From Arthrinium phaeospermum (Eukaryota; Ascomycota; Sordariomycetes; Amphisphaeriales; Apiosporaceae): a DNA stretch of 64,000 nucleotides. Both the position numbers and the translations under genes were made by a program. The stretch covers positions 2,852,001-2,916,000 of the forward strand of contig QYRS01000005.1 in the NCBI GenBank assembly GCA_006503535.1, read 5' to 3'. Positions 33,190 through 45,487 of this stretch are shown one piece after another. Each line of letters opens with the position of its first letter. Within the stretch, counting starts at the first letter, position 1. The notes beneath the pieces were generated by a model. It had not been told where the DNA came from. It did not search any database and saw only the letters and a program-made list of their open reading frames with translations.

Positions 33190-35389
33190 ATGAAGGCCGT
33201 CGTGTCCGCGGCCCTCCTGGCAGGGTATGCCTCTGCGTAAGTCTTCCGATGCTACCCTCCCCCCCATCTTTTCAGCCCGCCGGCCCTTGCCAAGAGATGG
33301 CGTGAACTGACTCGCTGACCGACCCGAACAGCTTCAATGATTGGACCTTCCCCAAGCACCCGGAGCAGAACATCTACCCTCCCAATGGCGAGAACTACCC
33401 GAGTGCCGGGCCCCAGGCCAACTCGACGTACGAGTACGTCATCGTCGGCTCCGGCGCCGGCGGCTCGCCCCTGGCCGCCCGCCTGGCCCTCGCCGGCTAC
33501 TCGGTCCTGCTGATCGACGCCGGCGAGGACCACGGCACGGACCGGCAGCTCCAGGTGCCCGCGCTGCACCCGTACGCCAGCGAGTACAACCCCAGCCGCT
33601 GGGACTTCTTCGTGGACCACTACGCCAACGAGTCCCAGGCCATCCGGGACACCAAGATGGCCTACGTCACCCCCTCGGGCGACTACTACGTCGGCACCAA
33701 CCCGCCCGAGGGCAGTGTGCGCAAGGGTGTCCTGTACCCGAGAACCGGCGCGCTCGGAGGCAGCACTCAGCACAATGCCCTCGTCACCGTCAAGCCGACC
33801 AGGAACGACTGGAACAACATTGCCGCCATCACTGGCGACAAGTCTTGGGAGGCTGACAAGATGCAGGGCTACTTTGAGAAGATGGAGGCGTAAGACATAT
33901 CCCTTGCCCGCCCCCTATACATGTTGATGAATCTCGCTGACCAGATCCCTTCCAGTTGCCGCTACCTGCCCAACAGCCTTGCCGGCCACGGTTTCGGTGG
34001 ATGGCTGGAGACCCGCCTGACGCCCGTCGGCCTGATTGCCGAGGATCTGAAGGTGGCTTCTCTGGTCGTCGCTGCCGCCACCGCCATGGGCAAGGGCCTT
34101 CTGGGCAAGCTCCTCACCACCGTCACCGGTCTCCTCGAGATCCTGACTCTGGACATCAACAACCCGGGCCGCCACCGAGACTCGCTCGAGGAGATCTACC
34201 AGATCCCCCTGGCCATGGACGAGAACTACGCCCGCAGCTCGCCCCGCACCTTCCTGCTCGACGTCGCCCGCGCCACCAACAAGGACGGCTCCAAGAAGTA
34301 CAAGCTCGACATCGCCCTCAACACCCTGGCCACCAAGGTCAACTTCGACACCACCGGCGCCACCCCCAAGGCCAACGGCGTCGACTACCTCGTCGGCAAG
34401 AGCCTGTACCGCGCCGACCCCCGCGCCAGCGAGACCGACGACGGCGGCGTGCCCGGCACCGTCTACGCCAGCCGCGAGGTTATTGTGTCCGGCGGCGCCT
34501 TCAACACGCCGCAGCTGCTGAAGCTGAGCGGCGTCGGCCCCAAGGAGGAGCTCGAGAGCCACGGCATCCCCGTCGTCAAGAACCTGCCCGGCGTCGGCGG
34601 CAACATGCAGGACCGGTACGAGGTCGGCGTCGTCGGCAAGGCGCCCACCCCTTCAGCCTGCTGGAGAAGTGCAAGTTCCTCAACGGCACCGACCCCTGCT
34701 ACGACCAGTGGACCCACGGCGTCGGCGGCACCATCAAGGGCGGCTACACCACCAACGGCATCGCCTTCGGCTTCCTGCACCACTCGTCCCAGGCCGACCG
34801 CGACGACGACCACGACCTGTTCCTGGGCGGCGTCCCGGCGTTTTTCAACGGCTACTTCCCCGGCTACTCCATCCACGCCACCCAGGACTTGAGTATTTGG
34901 ACCTGGCTCACCCTCAAGGCCCACTCGCGCAACAACGCCGGCACCGTCAACATCACCTCGGCCAACCCCCGCGACACCCCCAAGATCACCTTCCGCAGCC
35001 TCGGCGAGGGCGTCGGCGGCGAGCAGGACCTCCAGGCCGTCCTCGAGGGCATGAAGTACGGCATCGACGCCTTCGAGGGCCTCGTGCCCCTAGACGGCGC
35101 CTTCGACCGCGTCTGGCCGCCGCCCGAGGTCAAGACGGACGAGCAGCTCAAGCAGTTTGCGCGCGACGAGCACTGGGGCCACCACGCGTCGTGCACGGCG
35201 CCTATTGGTGCTGATGACGATCCTTTGGCGGTCCTGGACGGGAAGCTGCGGGTTCGTGGTGTGGAGGGGCTGCGGGTGGTGGATGCGTCCATCTTCCCTA
35301 AGATTCCGGGGATGTACATTGTGGCGGCTATTTATATGGCGAGTGAGAAGGCGGCGGATGTTATTATTGAGGCGGCTAAGGCTTCGTAA
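33190..35389 (+). CDS. Secreted GMC oxidoreductase (FAD-dependent)
   Basis: Exons 33190..33236, 33332..33889 and 33956..35389. A signal peptide ([16 protein letters not shown]) precedes the FAD-binding [20 protein letters not shown]. The family blocks [32 protein letters not shown] and, near the C terminus, [10 protein letters not shown] with [13 protein letters not shown] are present. The substrate-side His is in HHASC. The second His or Asn usually found after IPG is replaced by MYIV, which leaves the second catalytic residue uncertain. One C must be added in the C4 run 34648-34651, between [10 protein letters not shown] and [14 protein letters not shown], to give 679 aa. Relatives oxidise alcohols, sugars or aromatic alcohols and release hydrogen peroxide. 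The window's peroxygenase could use such peroxide, but a link is speculative. Confidence 0.88.
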
Positions 35390-36546
35390 GGGCATGCGCG
35401 CCAAGCCAAGTGCTGGTTGGGCTCGGTAGACAACTGCAGTAACAACGTTTCGAGGCCAATCCGACTGTTCAATTGATGGCTGCGTGGCCCGAAGGTGCGC
35501 AGCCGATTAGTTACATGTATATGCACATATAGTATCTTTAATACAATGCAAGATCTTGCTTGCCCACAATCTCGAGTTGCACCTCAAGTGTAGTTACATG
35601 TAATCGAAATCGTACATAACAATTTGTAGTGACTTCATGTTCCAGTGATTGAGTATACAGTTAGTACCAGGGCCCTTTAGGTGCGTCTGGATGGTTCCTT
35701 CTGTGGGTGAGCACTAGACTACTAGTGTCGCACCTGCCGTCGGCAATTGTGCCACGACGCTTAATAAGGAACTTTATATTGAGGGGGATCTTCCGTTTCC
35801 ACACTTGACTACTCACATCCTCAAGCTCTCTCGTCCAAGTGGAAGAACTATCCGAGTTGAAGGAATTGTCATGTTCATGTACATGCATGCATTGATCGTC
35901 TGTCCATGTTGATTTGCATGAAACAGGCTCCTTCGCTCATCAGGCAACGAATGCGAGTGAAGATACAGAAGCACCTGGTCAGCAAAATGGCGGCTGACTC
36001 ACAGCCATCTCTGGATGCAGATCCCTCGAGCAAAAGGCCCCCCGCAACCCAGCCAGTTGGCTCGTCCGAAGATGCCCCCAATGCGCTCATAGCACCCAGA
36101 ACCAGGCGATCCCACCGCCGCGGCCGCCGGGATGTCTTTGTCAGATTCCAACCTGTTCCCTGTCCCTCATATTCCAGTTGGATACCACCCCTCCCGCCGA
36201 GCTGAAGCTTGGCGCAATGGGGACTGGGCTACCTGTTGGGTCGGCACTTTGGTGCGTCACACACGCAGAAGGTTCGCAGTACTAGGTATGTGGTAATACA
36301 CCGGCGTTCTGGAATCGCGGGAGACCTCTGCACGGGGCTGCATCTACACAGTAAGGTATGCATGTGGCCACTGCTTCACTGTATAAGGAAGGGTCTTATC
36401 AATGCCTCCCGGAGGTGGGGTGACTCTTCTGTCTGCTTACCTATTGCTTTTCGACACTTTCTCCTCCAACTTGCTTCTTGTTGACAAGAATGAGAAGAAT
36501 GAGAGGAACGACACGCAGCGGCGCCAAGTAGCTGTGAAAAGACAAC
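35390..36546. other. Intergenic, no gene recognised
   Basis: A 99-codon frame at 35906-36205 is basic and Pro-rich but resembles nothing I know. The rest is AT-richer DNA. Confidence 0.4.
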
Positions 36547-39004
36547 ATGGTATTGCTGCAAGTGGTTATACTGCTCTTGTTGCCGCTGGTATGGGCAATC
36601 GGCGTTCCATTGGCATCGGCAACTGGGCTGGATCCCATCAACAAGTTTTGCAGGTATGTTGCGCTCAGATACTTCGGCCCCGAGAACGTATTGCCCCGCG
36701 TGTCCAACCCAGTCGCTGCCCCTCGCCCTATCACCTCCCTGATGGGTTCGCACTGCTGGTCGGAGCTGACGGTGTGCCACGAAATAGCCGGTGGTATCAT
36801 CAGAGCCAAGTGAAGAATGGTATGCTGTACATTGACGGCGGGCAGGCGTCCTTCTCGGACCGCTCACAATTCGACAATGTAAGTGGCCTTGGTCATAACC
36901 CATCCCGGCAGACGCCTAATAGCCATATATGTGACTGACGATATCTAAGCCTGCTGCTCACGATGATCGATTGAACTACTCAGGTCCCATCATTCTAGGT
37001 CAAAGTAAGTACGCACACAGGTCTGATTCGTTACCGTGGTTCATGGCGTCTACTGACGGGATTTGAAGATAACTATGTCATTGCAATTGACATGACCAAA
37101 TCATGGGACTGGAAGAAAAACATCAGTGAAGTCGCCATCAACAAGACACTTGCCGAAGGCACTTCGAACTATATCCCAATAGTCGGATCAGGGGCTCTCT
37201 TTCGCGGCCCGTCCAACGATCCTCAGGTATACCTTTACGGAGGCGTGACTTCCACCCTCAACACGTCGTTCGTGGATTACCAAGCACCGACGACAAACCA
37301 ATATGCCTTGTAATACACCATCCCCGAGATTGTCGCTGCTCTCGCTAACGACCATTTTCAGGTGGGGTTTCAATACCCAGACACATGGATGGACTCAATA
37401 CGATGTTTCGTTGGCCGCGTCGCAGCGCCCGAGCTTGGGAGCTTCTGCTGAAGCCGCCGACCTAGGCATGGCTTTCTATCTCAATGGCATGATCTCGAAC
37501 TTATCTTCGGCAAACACTGCGAATGCGAACACGCCACCCATGATTCTGGAAGGAATGGTAGCGTTGGATCTCCAGAAGCAGACGGTAAGAAGCCCATCCA
37601 GCGATGTGTTCTGGACAGCACTCACATAATTCCACCAAAGGCTACAAATATCTCAACGAACGGTCTCGGTGATGGCTCTCCAAGAATCCGCGGCGGAATG
37701 GTCTATATACCACAGATTGGCCAGAAGGGCGTGTTGGTAACCGTGGGGGGCGAAACCGGTAGCCAAGAGTCCCCGCGTCTAGGTAATGCGGCTGCCCCCA
37801 TCAGCTCACTGAAACTTATCTGACAGACACCTAGTCAGTATGAACCAGGTGGGCGTTTTTGACGTCGCTACCATCGGCACTTCGAATGTGTCGAATGGAT
37901 GGGTGTCTCAGACCATTACGGGGGATGCCCCACTGCCACGAGTCGATTTCTGCGTAGTCTCGGTTGCTGCGCCTGATAGCTCCAGCTACAATATCTTCTT
38001 ATACGGAGGTAAGAACTCCCCACGCCGAAGAGAATGCTCTAGCTGACATTTCTAGGCTGGGATCCCACCAAAACCGCATACTATGACGACATATGGGTTC
38101 TTAGTCTCCCGTCATTCACATGGATCAAGGTGCGTATGGCTCGCTCCAAGTGCATATCCCCCTTGGTAGATTGCGCGCTTCAAGTAACCACGGAGTTTTC
38201 CTCAATCTGACCATCATCGCCCGCTAGATTTATCAGGGCGTCTTGCCCAGGATAGGACATAGCTGCCACGTCGTGGGAGGCCGGCAAATGATAACGGTCG
38301 GAGGCATCAACAGCACAGACATTACAGGCAACTGCGACTGGGAATGGATGGGAGTGGCCATCTTGGACCTCTCGACAAATGCATGGGGAAGCGTATACGA
38401 CGCCCAAAAGCCACCGTACGAGGTTACCCCGGACATCTCAGCAGTAGTGGGTGGCGGTCCTCGAGGAGGCGCCACGAAACTACTTCCCAACGGAGGGTGG
38501 ACTTCGTTCCAAATCGCAAACCTGTTCACAGGCACAAGCAACCAATCTGCACCATACCCTATACCTGACGCCAACAGCGGCAGACAATCACCGTTTGACA
38601 AATCAGAGAGCGGCGGCTCGAGCTCGACCAATGCGGGCGCGATCGCCGGTGGTACTGTTGGTGGAGTTGTCTTTGTCGCCGTCGTCGCAACTGCTCTTTA
38701 CTGTTGGCGAAGAAGGCGTCCAAGGCAACGTCAACCGACATTGGAGCTGGCTGCGCGCCCCGAGTCCAAGCCGGAAACATCACACTTCTCTACGGCCGTG
38801 CCTCCGTCAATCGCTGATCCGCAGTACAAGCCCCAATCCCCTACCACGCCAACATCAGAACTCGGTGGAACGGGCGTCGTCAACGAGCTGCTCGGGGAGC
38901 AATTCCTGGCTGAGCTGCCGGAGAGTCACTCAGCCAAGCCATGGCACGGAGGAGGCCATGTTTATCATGAGGCGGGAGATTATCGCCCAGGGGTGGCGTA
39001 CTAG
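36547..39004 (+). CDS. Kelch-propeller single-pass membrane protein
   Basis: Nine exons join in frame: 36547..36653, 36788..36878, 36950..37004, 37069..37309, 37362..37584, 37641..37782, 37835..38008, 38056..38129 and 38228..39004 (627 aa). A signal peptide (MVLLQVVILLLLPLVWAIG) leads into an extracellular part with kelch-like blades: NGMLYIDGG, YLYGGVTS, FYLNGM, LVTVGGETGS, IFLYGGWDP and MITVGG. The Asn/Ser-rich region carries many N-glycosylation sites. A single membrane helix (AGAIAGGTVGGVVFVAVVAT) is followed by a basic stop-transfer run and a 100-residue Pro/Ser-rich tail. This fungal family looks like surface receptors or wall-associated proteins; no ligand is known. Confidence 0.88.
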
Positions 39005-40166
39005 GGAATGCACACGCCGAGATGGAAAGAAACTGGCGTCCAAAGAGAATTAATTGCATGGGAATTGCTCGGATGCGGGGCGATAAGAGCATTCCGATGG
39101 AGAAGAGACTTTGGAGATTTGACCGTTGTTTTGGGTGGTGCTACTTATGCCAGGCAATACTTCGTCGCTCATTTACTTGGCCTCGAAAGACGAGGATGTT
39201 TCACGTAACTAATGCGATGGTGGACAAATCCAATAATGATCACGCCTGCACCCAAAAATAGACACGGCGAGAACGACGGCAGACAAGACAATGTAGGAAG
39301 TGCCTCATTGGGCCTCCAAGAACGTCGCAGTCCCGAACCGACAGAGAGCCAGGATAAGAGTCAATTCGGGCGAAAAAGCAATGCTGTGGTAACGGTTGCG
39401 GTCGTTCCCGAAAACCATGGATTCGATAGTTCTGCTGACGGGCTGCTTACTGTGCAGGCGCGGGACGCATCGCTTCGGATCACGTAGGGACTGTCCATGA
39501 CACACAACTGCATATATGCGTCAGCAACTTGCATGGGGATCGGGGATGATGCATTGGAAAAGTACCCCGGCTTCCTCTGTCCCTAGCCTGCTTCGGTATG
39601 CGACGCAGGACAACCCGCAGCTGCTGTGAAAGCTTGATGTGATACCTATCTTTCCTTTTCCAAGTTATTCAGCTAAGGATCTGACCAATGGCTGTCTGTT
39701 GTCTTGATTGATTCCTTGCCTTCTGGTCAACCCCGCCCACGCCGCTCTATTTTTGCATACACACATACTTACACACTCGTTACCAGACCAGCACACGCGC
39801 GAATACCGCCAGGGTTCAGCAGCTCCTTAGTGATCCGGTCGATGGGTTCTTGAAGGATGACCGACGGAAGGTGCACTTTTGGTGATGGTGGCGGCAAGGG
39901 TTAACAGCCTTCAATAGTAGAGATTGATACATAACCGCCTCGAATCCTGTAGACCTGGTGCATGGGAATTAAGGCGACACTCGCATAAGGAACGCTGCGA
40001 CCCCAAATAGGCGCCAATCAGAGTCCGGTTGGGAATTTGACCTGCTGCTGCTAAGTACGAGCTCGTACACTCCAACAAAACGGTCCAGGGCGACCAATCA
40101 TTATCCATCGCCAAACCAGCACCAAGCAGTCCGTGACCACAACCAACCAACCAGCCCCGTTTCGAC
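39005..40166. other. Intergenic, no gene recognised
   Basis: Open frames are short and unlike any family. The last 300 bases are probably the promoter of the glycosidase-like gene. Confidence 0.4.
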
Positions 40167-41661
40167 ATGTCGGCGGACTTGATCAGCAACGTTCTCGCCC
40201 AAGGCCACCGCCTGGCCACCCACAGCTGGGAGTACGGTGCCTTCGCCGAGGCGCTGCTCGAGTGGCACGACCCGCGGTACTCCGTCTTCGCCGCCGACCC
40301 GTTCCCCGGCGGCGGCGTGCCCGTGGTTCAGGTCGATGACGTGCAGGCGCTGGCGTACGCGAGGCCGCATATCTGGACGAATTCGTCGACGCTGGTTGCT
40401 GGGGATGGTGAGTTTGGGTTCTTGTTTTGTCGCTCTCCCTTATCTGCGATCCGTGTCTTCTCGTTCGTCTGGGAGAACTCTGCCCAAGACGAGGTGACGA
40501 TCCACAGTGCTCATGCCACGCCCCTTTCCCTCTTCTGAAAGCTGCTCCCCGCCATCCCCCCCAGTGCCAAAACCCAGCCATGCACAGTCTTCATGCTAAC
40601 ACGTCCATCTCATCCTCCCAGGCGCCGCCGGCGACCCCGCCTCCCTGGGCGTCTCGGCCATCCTGATCGGCCAGACGGAGCCGGCCTACCTCGCCGCCGC
40701 GGGCCGGCAGGTGGACCACCTCCTGACGGCGGTGCCGCGCTGGCCCGCCAACGGCGCCATCAGCCACCGCGAGGCCGTCGCCGAGCTCTGGGCCGACTTC
40801 CTCTACATGGCGCCGCCCGCGCTCGCGTACTGGGCCGTGCAGACGGCCGACGCGGGGCTGCTGGCCGAGGCGCTGAGGCAGTGCGGGCTGTATCGGGACG
40901 TGTTGGGGGTGCCGCCGCTTGTCGGTGGGGGTGGGGGTAGTGGTAATGGCAGTGTTGGCGATAATGACGATGGTGCGTTGAAGGCGGGCGGGCTGTGGCA
41001 CCATATCATCGGCCCCGAGACGCAGGACCTGGGGATCTGGAGCACGGGCAACGCCTGGGCGGCGGCGGGGATGGCGCGGGTCCTGGCGACGGCGCTCAAG
41101 TTCCCGAACCCGAAAAACAACAGCATCAGCAGAAACAACAACAACAAGACGTCGTCGTCGTCTGAGAAGCGGCGAGATATCGACACGGGTATCAAAACCG
41201 TCAAGGCCATCGTGCGCGACATCCTCGACGCCGCCATCGCCCTGGACGACGCCGAGCCCGCCGAGCCGCTGCTGCGCAACTACCTCAACGACACGGCCTG
41301 GTTCGGCGAGCTGTCGGGCACGACGCTGCTGACGGCGACGGTGTACCGGCTGGCGGTGCTGGCGCCCGACGAGTTCGGCGACACTCACAATGGCAATAGT
41401 AGTAACAGCAAGTACGTGAAATGGGCCGACGCCAAGCGGTCCGAGATCATCTCGCGCATCGACGACCGGGGGCTGCTGGCGCCCGTCGTCAACCCGCTCG
41501 ACTGGGGCGACCGGACGCCGGGGGCCGAGTCGCCCGAGGCGCAGAGTTTTGCGGTGTTGATGTTTGCGGCTTATCGGGATTACCAGGAGGTGTTACAGAA
41601 GAAGAAGAAGAGGGGGTTGGGAGGGGCGAGGGATCACGTTAGGAGACGGCTGGCTTGGTGA
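40167..41661 (+). CDS. Six-hairpin glycosidase-like protein (GH88/GH105-related)
   Basis: Two exons, 40167..40407 and 40622..41661, give 426 aa. There is no signal peptide, so it is probably intracellular, as expected for enzymes that finish off unsaturated pectin or uronate oligosaccharides. Conserved blocks are THSWEYGAFAEALLEWHDP, ISHREAVAELWADFLYM, LGIWSTGNAWAAAGMARVL (the central motif of the alpha6/alpha6 barrel) and SPEAQSFAVLMFAAYRDY. Two low-complexity insertions (Gly/Asn/Ser near codon 180, Asn-rich near codon 245) are unusual for the family. The exact substrate is not known; unsaturated rhamnogalacturonyl hydrolase activity is the nearest known function. Confidence 0.8.
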
Positions 41662-42778
41662 TTCTCAAGGGGTATACAATCACATACATCGCGCTATGCT
41701 GTATAGAGAATACGCGAAAATACACATTTGATGCGTTTCATTGCTGTTACATGGACAGACATTGGGCCACAATCCATGCCATTCGTCCAATGATACTTAG
41801 AGGAGCTTGCATTACCACGGCATACCCGTGTACAGGAGCGAGCGAATAAGATTACACAAGTTTGATATGCCACCGCTGCGGACAAGTATCGTGTTTCATT
41901 GCTTCTATGGTACATGTCACATTGTTGTTAAGTCTCCCAGACAGTTGGGGTACCCAATATCATTGCAGTTATTACTGCGACTTGCAAGCTCCCTTCTCCC
42001 CAAGAACGAACCCCTCTTTTCCATAGCAAATTCCCTGCTCAACGGTGACTGCCCTTTTCATTTGACCGAGTCAAATGACCAGCCAGTAGCGGTGCGACGG
42101 GCTGGCTGTTCAGTGGTGCCCGCATAGATGCATGAAGTGGTCCAATCCAATCATATGGGGCTGGCAACCCTGTTTCAGTAGCCTAAGCACATGAATGGTG
42201 GGTGGTGGCAGTTTGGGTCGATAGTTGCCTGCCCTAGCAATACGAACGCGGAGGAACGAGGGTGGCGAGGAGTGGGAGCCGTCTTCTGTAGTTGGGCTCG
42301 AATGACCGCAGTCTCAAAATGGGCTGCTTGTTGCAGCGGATAAGTCTCAAGTAAGATATGAAGATGTGCTGACTGGAAGGCCACAGGTTGTCAACGGGAC
42401 GTAATGCGTGAACTACCTTTTTTTTCACGCTGGATATAGACCGAGGGCTTCGACAAGATCTCGTCGATGGTGTGTGAACGGACATGGCCTTCGTCGGCTG
42501 GCAAGGGTAGGATTCAATGTATTCACGTATAAGCGGTCGTCAGGTCAAGGGAGGAGGGGCAGTGTATGGTTGCCAGAACCGCTCTTTACCACGAGCTGTA
42601 ATTTTCGATCCTGAATTTGAAGTCGAGAGATCTATCCGCCATGATTGTGCCGAAACGAGAATAAGTCGTGGGCAGTTGCCATGCGAAAGCCGATAACGAC
42701 AGGGAATATCGGTGAGCCAGATGCGGAGAGGACGCGAAGGATGCAGAGGATTACGATGATGCATCGTCAGGGCGTGTC
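41662..42778. other. Intergenic, no gene recognised
   Basis: No frame with family resemblance and no long repeat. Confidence 0.4.
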
Positions 42779-42985
42779 TCAATGCATCGGTGGTGCAGGC
42801 TCCTTCGAATGATGATGGCGCGGCTTGACGACCTGGACGGCCTTCTTGCAGTAGCACTTGACGTGCAGCTTGAGGTAGTGCAGCTCGATTTCGAGGTGGC
42901 CTGCTCTTTGAAGCTTGGGCAGGTCGGAAACGGAGACGTAGCGGTCGACACGGTTGCACCCGTTTTCCTCGCAAGTGCGCGCCAT
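42779..42985 (-). CDS. Possible small cysteine-containing protein
   Basis: A 68-residue frame beginning MARTCEENGCNRVDRYVSVS. The upstream in-frame ATG at 43123 would extend it. It has two Cys pairs (C5/C10, and CYC about 43 residues on) and His/Lys-rich ends, which could bind a metal. I know no family. It lies alone in a long spacer, so it may not be a gene. Confidence 0.35.
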   Translation of the reverse strand: MARTCEENGCNRVDRYVSVSDLPKLQRAGHLEIELHYLKLHVKCYCKKAVQVVKPRHHHSKEPAPPMH

Positions 42986-44383
42986 TTTTTCTTGTTCTTG
43001 TTCTGGGGAATCTCGAGAAATAACGAAAATGACGACAGGATGCTTGGTGTTGTTGACGGTTTTGGCTGTGTGGAAATAGAGCTTCTTCGGCCGCAGCAGT
43101 AGCAGTCGGGTCGTAGCAATCAATAAATACGACCCGGGTCAAAGACCTCTGACGTTTGCTGATGAAATGCCCATCTTGAAGTGATTGACTGAAAAGGAAA
43201 AATGTGTAACCATTCGGAAAAATGAGAAATGACAGGTCCCGCGTCTTTTGATGTGTTGTGTCCTCTCACGATTCGCTGGAAATTTAAAAGTCGCCCATCT
43301 GCCGGCCATGCATCGTGACATACATCGGAAAAACACCTTTTACAGTCAATACAGCAGCTGCCGATCAATGACGAACGAACAAGCCCTATTTTTAAGTTGA
43401 CAGGAAAACTGGCTCTGGGAAAACGGGATGGCACTTGCACCTGCGTAAACGAAACAAACCTAAGCTTAACTCTGCCGCCACGTGCGTTTCACCGCCGCCC
43501 GCCGCCCTCGAGCGTACATCACGAGATTTGGAAAAGTTACTCGACGGGAGAAGAACTCTTTCCGGGTCGATTCGCGATTGGCCTGGGAGCGACAATCTTG
43601 GCATCAGACCCCCCTTTTTGTTTTTATCAAATCAGCAGTGAGTGGCAGCGTGCCAGTTGTTGAGACAAGCTTCGTGGCCCTCTTAAATGGACAGCTGATG
43701 TCATCCGGCCAACAGCGAAAGTCGGTAACCAGCTGCCAGCAGCCCGCAAAACCGTGGTCAATTCTGTTGCAAGCATCTGATGCGAAATGATAATTGCCGA
43801 CGGCGATTGAGCTTTAACGTACCTGGCCTCAGCCACCGTAGGGGACTGGCCTTCGGCCCCGAGAATGGTGATTTCGTCGCTGGCTGTCCGAAAACAAGTG
43901 GAAACCTGACCGACCCTTATTTGGCGTTGCCGAAAAGGCTGAGAATTTTCCCAGGTGAGCGGTAGCGGTTCGGCTAGTGGGAGCCCCCAAAACTAGGGGC
44001 CGTCGTCGTGGGCTCCATCGCCTAACCAGCCGCGCTGCCAATCAATCGCGGCCGACGAACCCCGTTTTGACAAGCTATTACCTAGCAGGTATCGTGAGAA
44101 ACAACGCCCCAACAAGAATTATGTTGATGGCCCTAGGCATTCGTCCCGAGGGACAGAGTGGGACTGTCGATGTGAAATGCATGTGATGAAGGATGCCGTC
44201 TTCTGTCGATCCTATTAATCTGTCCCCCTGATGCACATTGATGAAGTCAAGTCAGTCAGCTCGATACTCCCAGGTGCAACGCTGCATAACCCACTCCGCC
44301 TAATCCATTTACAGGGCTCTGTAATACCGACTCCCTGGGACGCACAGCCCACTCACACCCGCCGCCCGCCACACACACACAAC
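42986..44383. other. Intergenic, no gene recognised
   Basis: Nothing recognised. A short CA repeat lies just before the ATG at 44384. Confidence 0.4.
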
Positions 44384-45315
44384 ATGGGTCACGCAACCAA
44401 CAGCCCCTTCCCGGGCTTCACAAAGATATCGGACCAAATATACATCCATCACAACAACGACAACACCACCGATAGTGTTGATCACGATGATGACTCCCAC
44501 CCCGACAAGATCATCATCTACGGCTGGGGCGACGGCCGCCCCAAAAACGTCTCCAAGTACATCCAAGGCTACCGCGCGCTCTTCCCCGGGCCACCATCAT
44601 CGTGGTCCTGGCCACGACCTTCAAGGCGGCGTACCAGCCGCTGCTGGAGCGGACGCAGGGCATGATGCCCGTCATCGACGCCGCCTTCCCCGAGAAGCAC
44701 CCGCAGCCGCCGCGCGTGCTCCTCCACGCCATGTCGAACGTGGGCGGCATCAACCTGGCATCCACGCTGAATGCGCACCTGGCGCGGCACGGCGTGCCCT
44801 TGCCCCACCGCGTCATGGTCCTGGACTCGGTGCCCGGGGGCGTCGTGTTCCACCAGCAGGTAGGGCGGTGGTCGCGGGCCATGGCCATCGGCATGCGTCG
44901 CTCGCTGCCCCGGTGGGTCCCGCAACTCGTGCTGCAGGCTGTTTTCTACGTGTTCCTCTGGCTGAACAAGTTCTGGGAATTTGTCCTGCGGCGGCACCAC
45001 GCCGGCGCCTGGAGTCGCCAGGCCGTCAACCGGCACGAGATGGTCGCTGTGCCGCCGCCGGCGGCAGCCAAGAAAAGCAGCACGATTGCGGGGGAATACC
45101 ACAGTTCAAGGCGCCTGTATCTGTACTCCAAGGAGGACGACATCATCGGGTGGGAAGACATCGAGGAGCATGCCGAACATGCCACTAAGCTGGGCTACCA
45201 TGCCGACACGGAGCTTTTTGAGGGGTCGGGCCATGTTGATCATATGAGGCATCATCCGCAGAAGTACTGGGCGAGCATAGAGAGGACATGGAGGAAGGCT
45301 CATGCGGCTGTATGA
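44384..45315 (+). CDS. DUF829 (TMEM53/PaxU-like) alpha/beta-hydrolase-fold protein
   Basis: Starts at ATG 44384 (MGHATNSPFPGFTKISDQIY). The frame moves by one at the G3 run 44588-44590; adding one G joins YIQGYRALFPG to ATIIVVLATTFKAAYQPLL and gives 310 aa, normal for the family. DUF829 marks are KIIIYGWGDGRPKNVSKY, HAMSNVGGINLA (nucleophile-elbow-like Ser), LDSVPGG, LYSKEDDIIGWEDIEEHA and ELFEGSGHVDHMR (His). PaxU, in the paxilline indole-diterpene cluster of Penicillium, belongs to this family. Its own role is unclear. Here it is the left neighbour, convergent, of a Zn2Cys6 regulator followed by a methyltransferase and a P450. Confidence 0.85.
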
Positions 45316-45487
45316 TCTATTGGATTTGTATCCAATAATCAAACTGAAAGCGAATTCCTACCGTTGCTCATGGCACGTGTACCATGCGCTATCGCGTAAT
45401 ATAGCGTAAGCAAACTTTAGCCCACCGTAGTCCTCGAGCCGCCGTCCAATCGATGCCAATGCCCAAAACCCCACCCAGACGTCATCT

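Noticed and set aside
33252..34562. Long minus-strand frames under the GMC gene
   Set aside because: Shadows of a GC3-biased coding strand, Gly/Val/Ala-rich without motifs.
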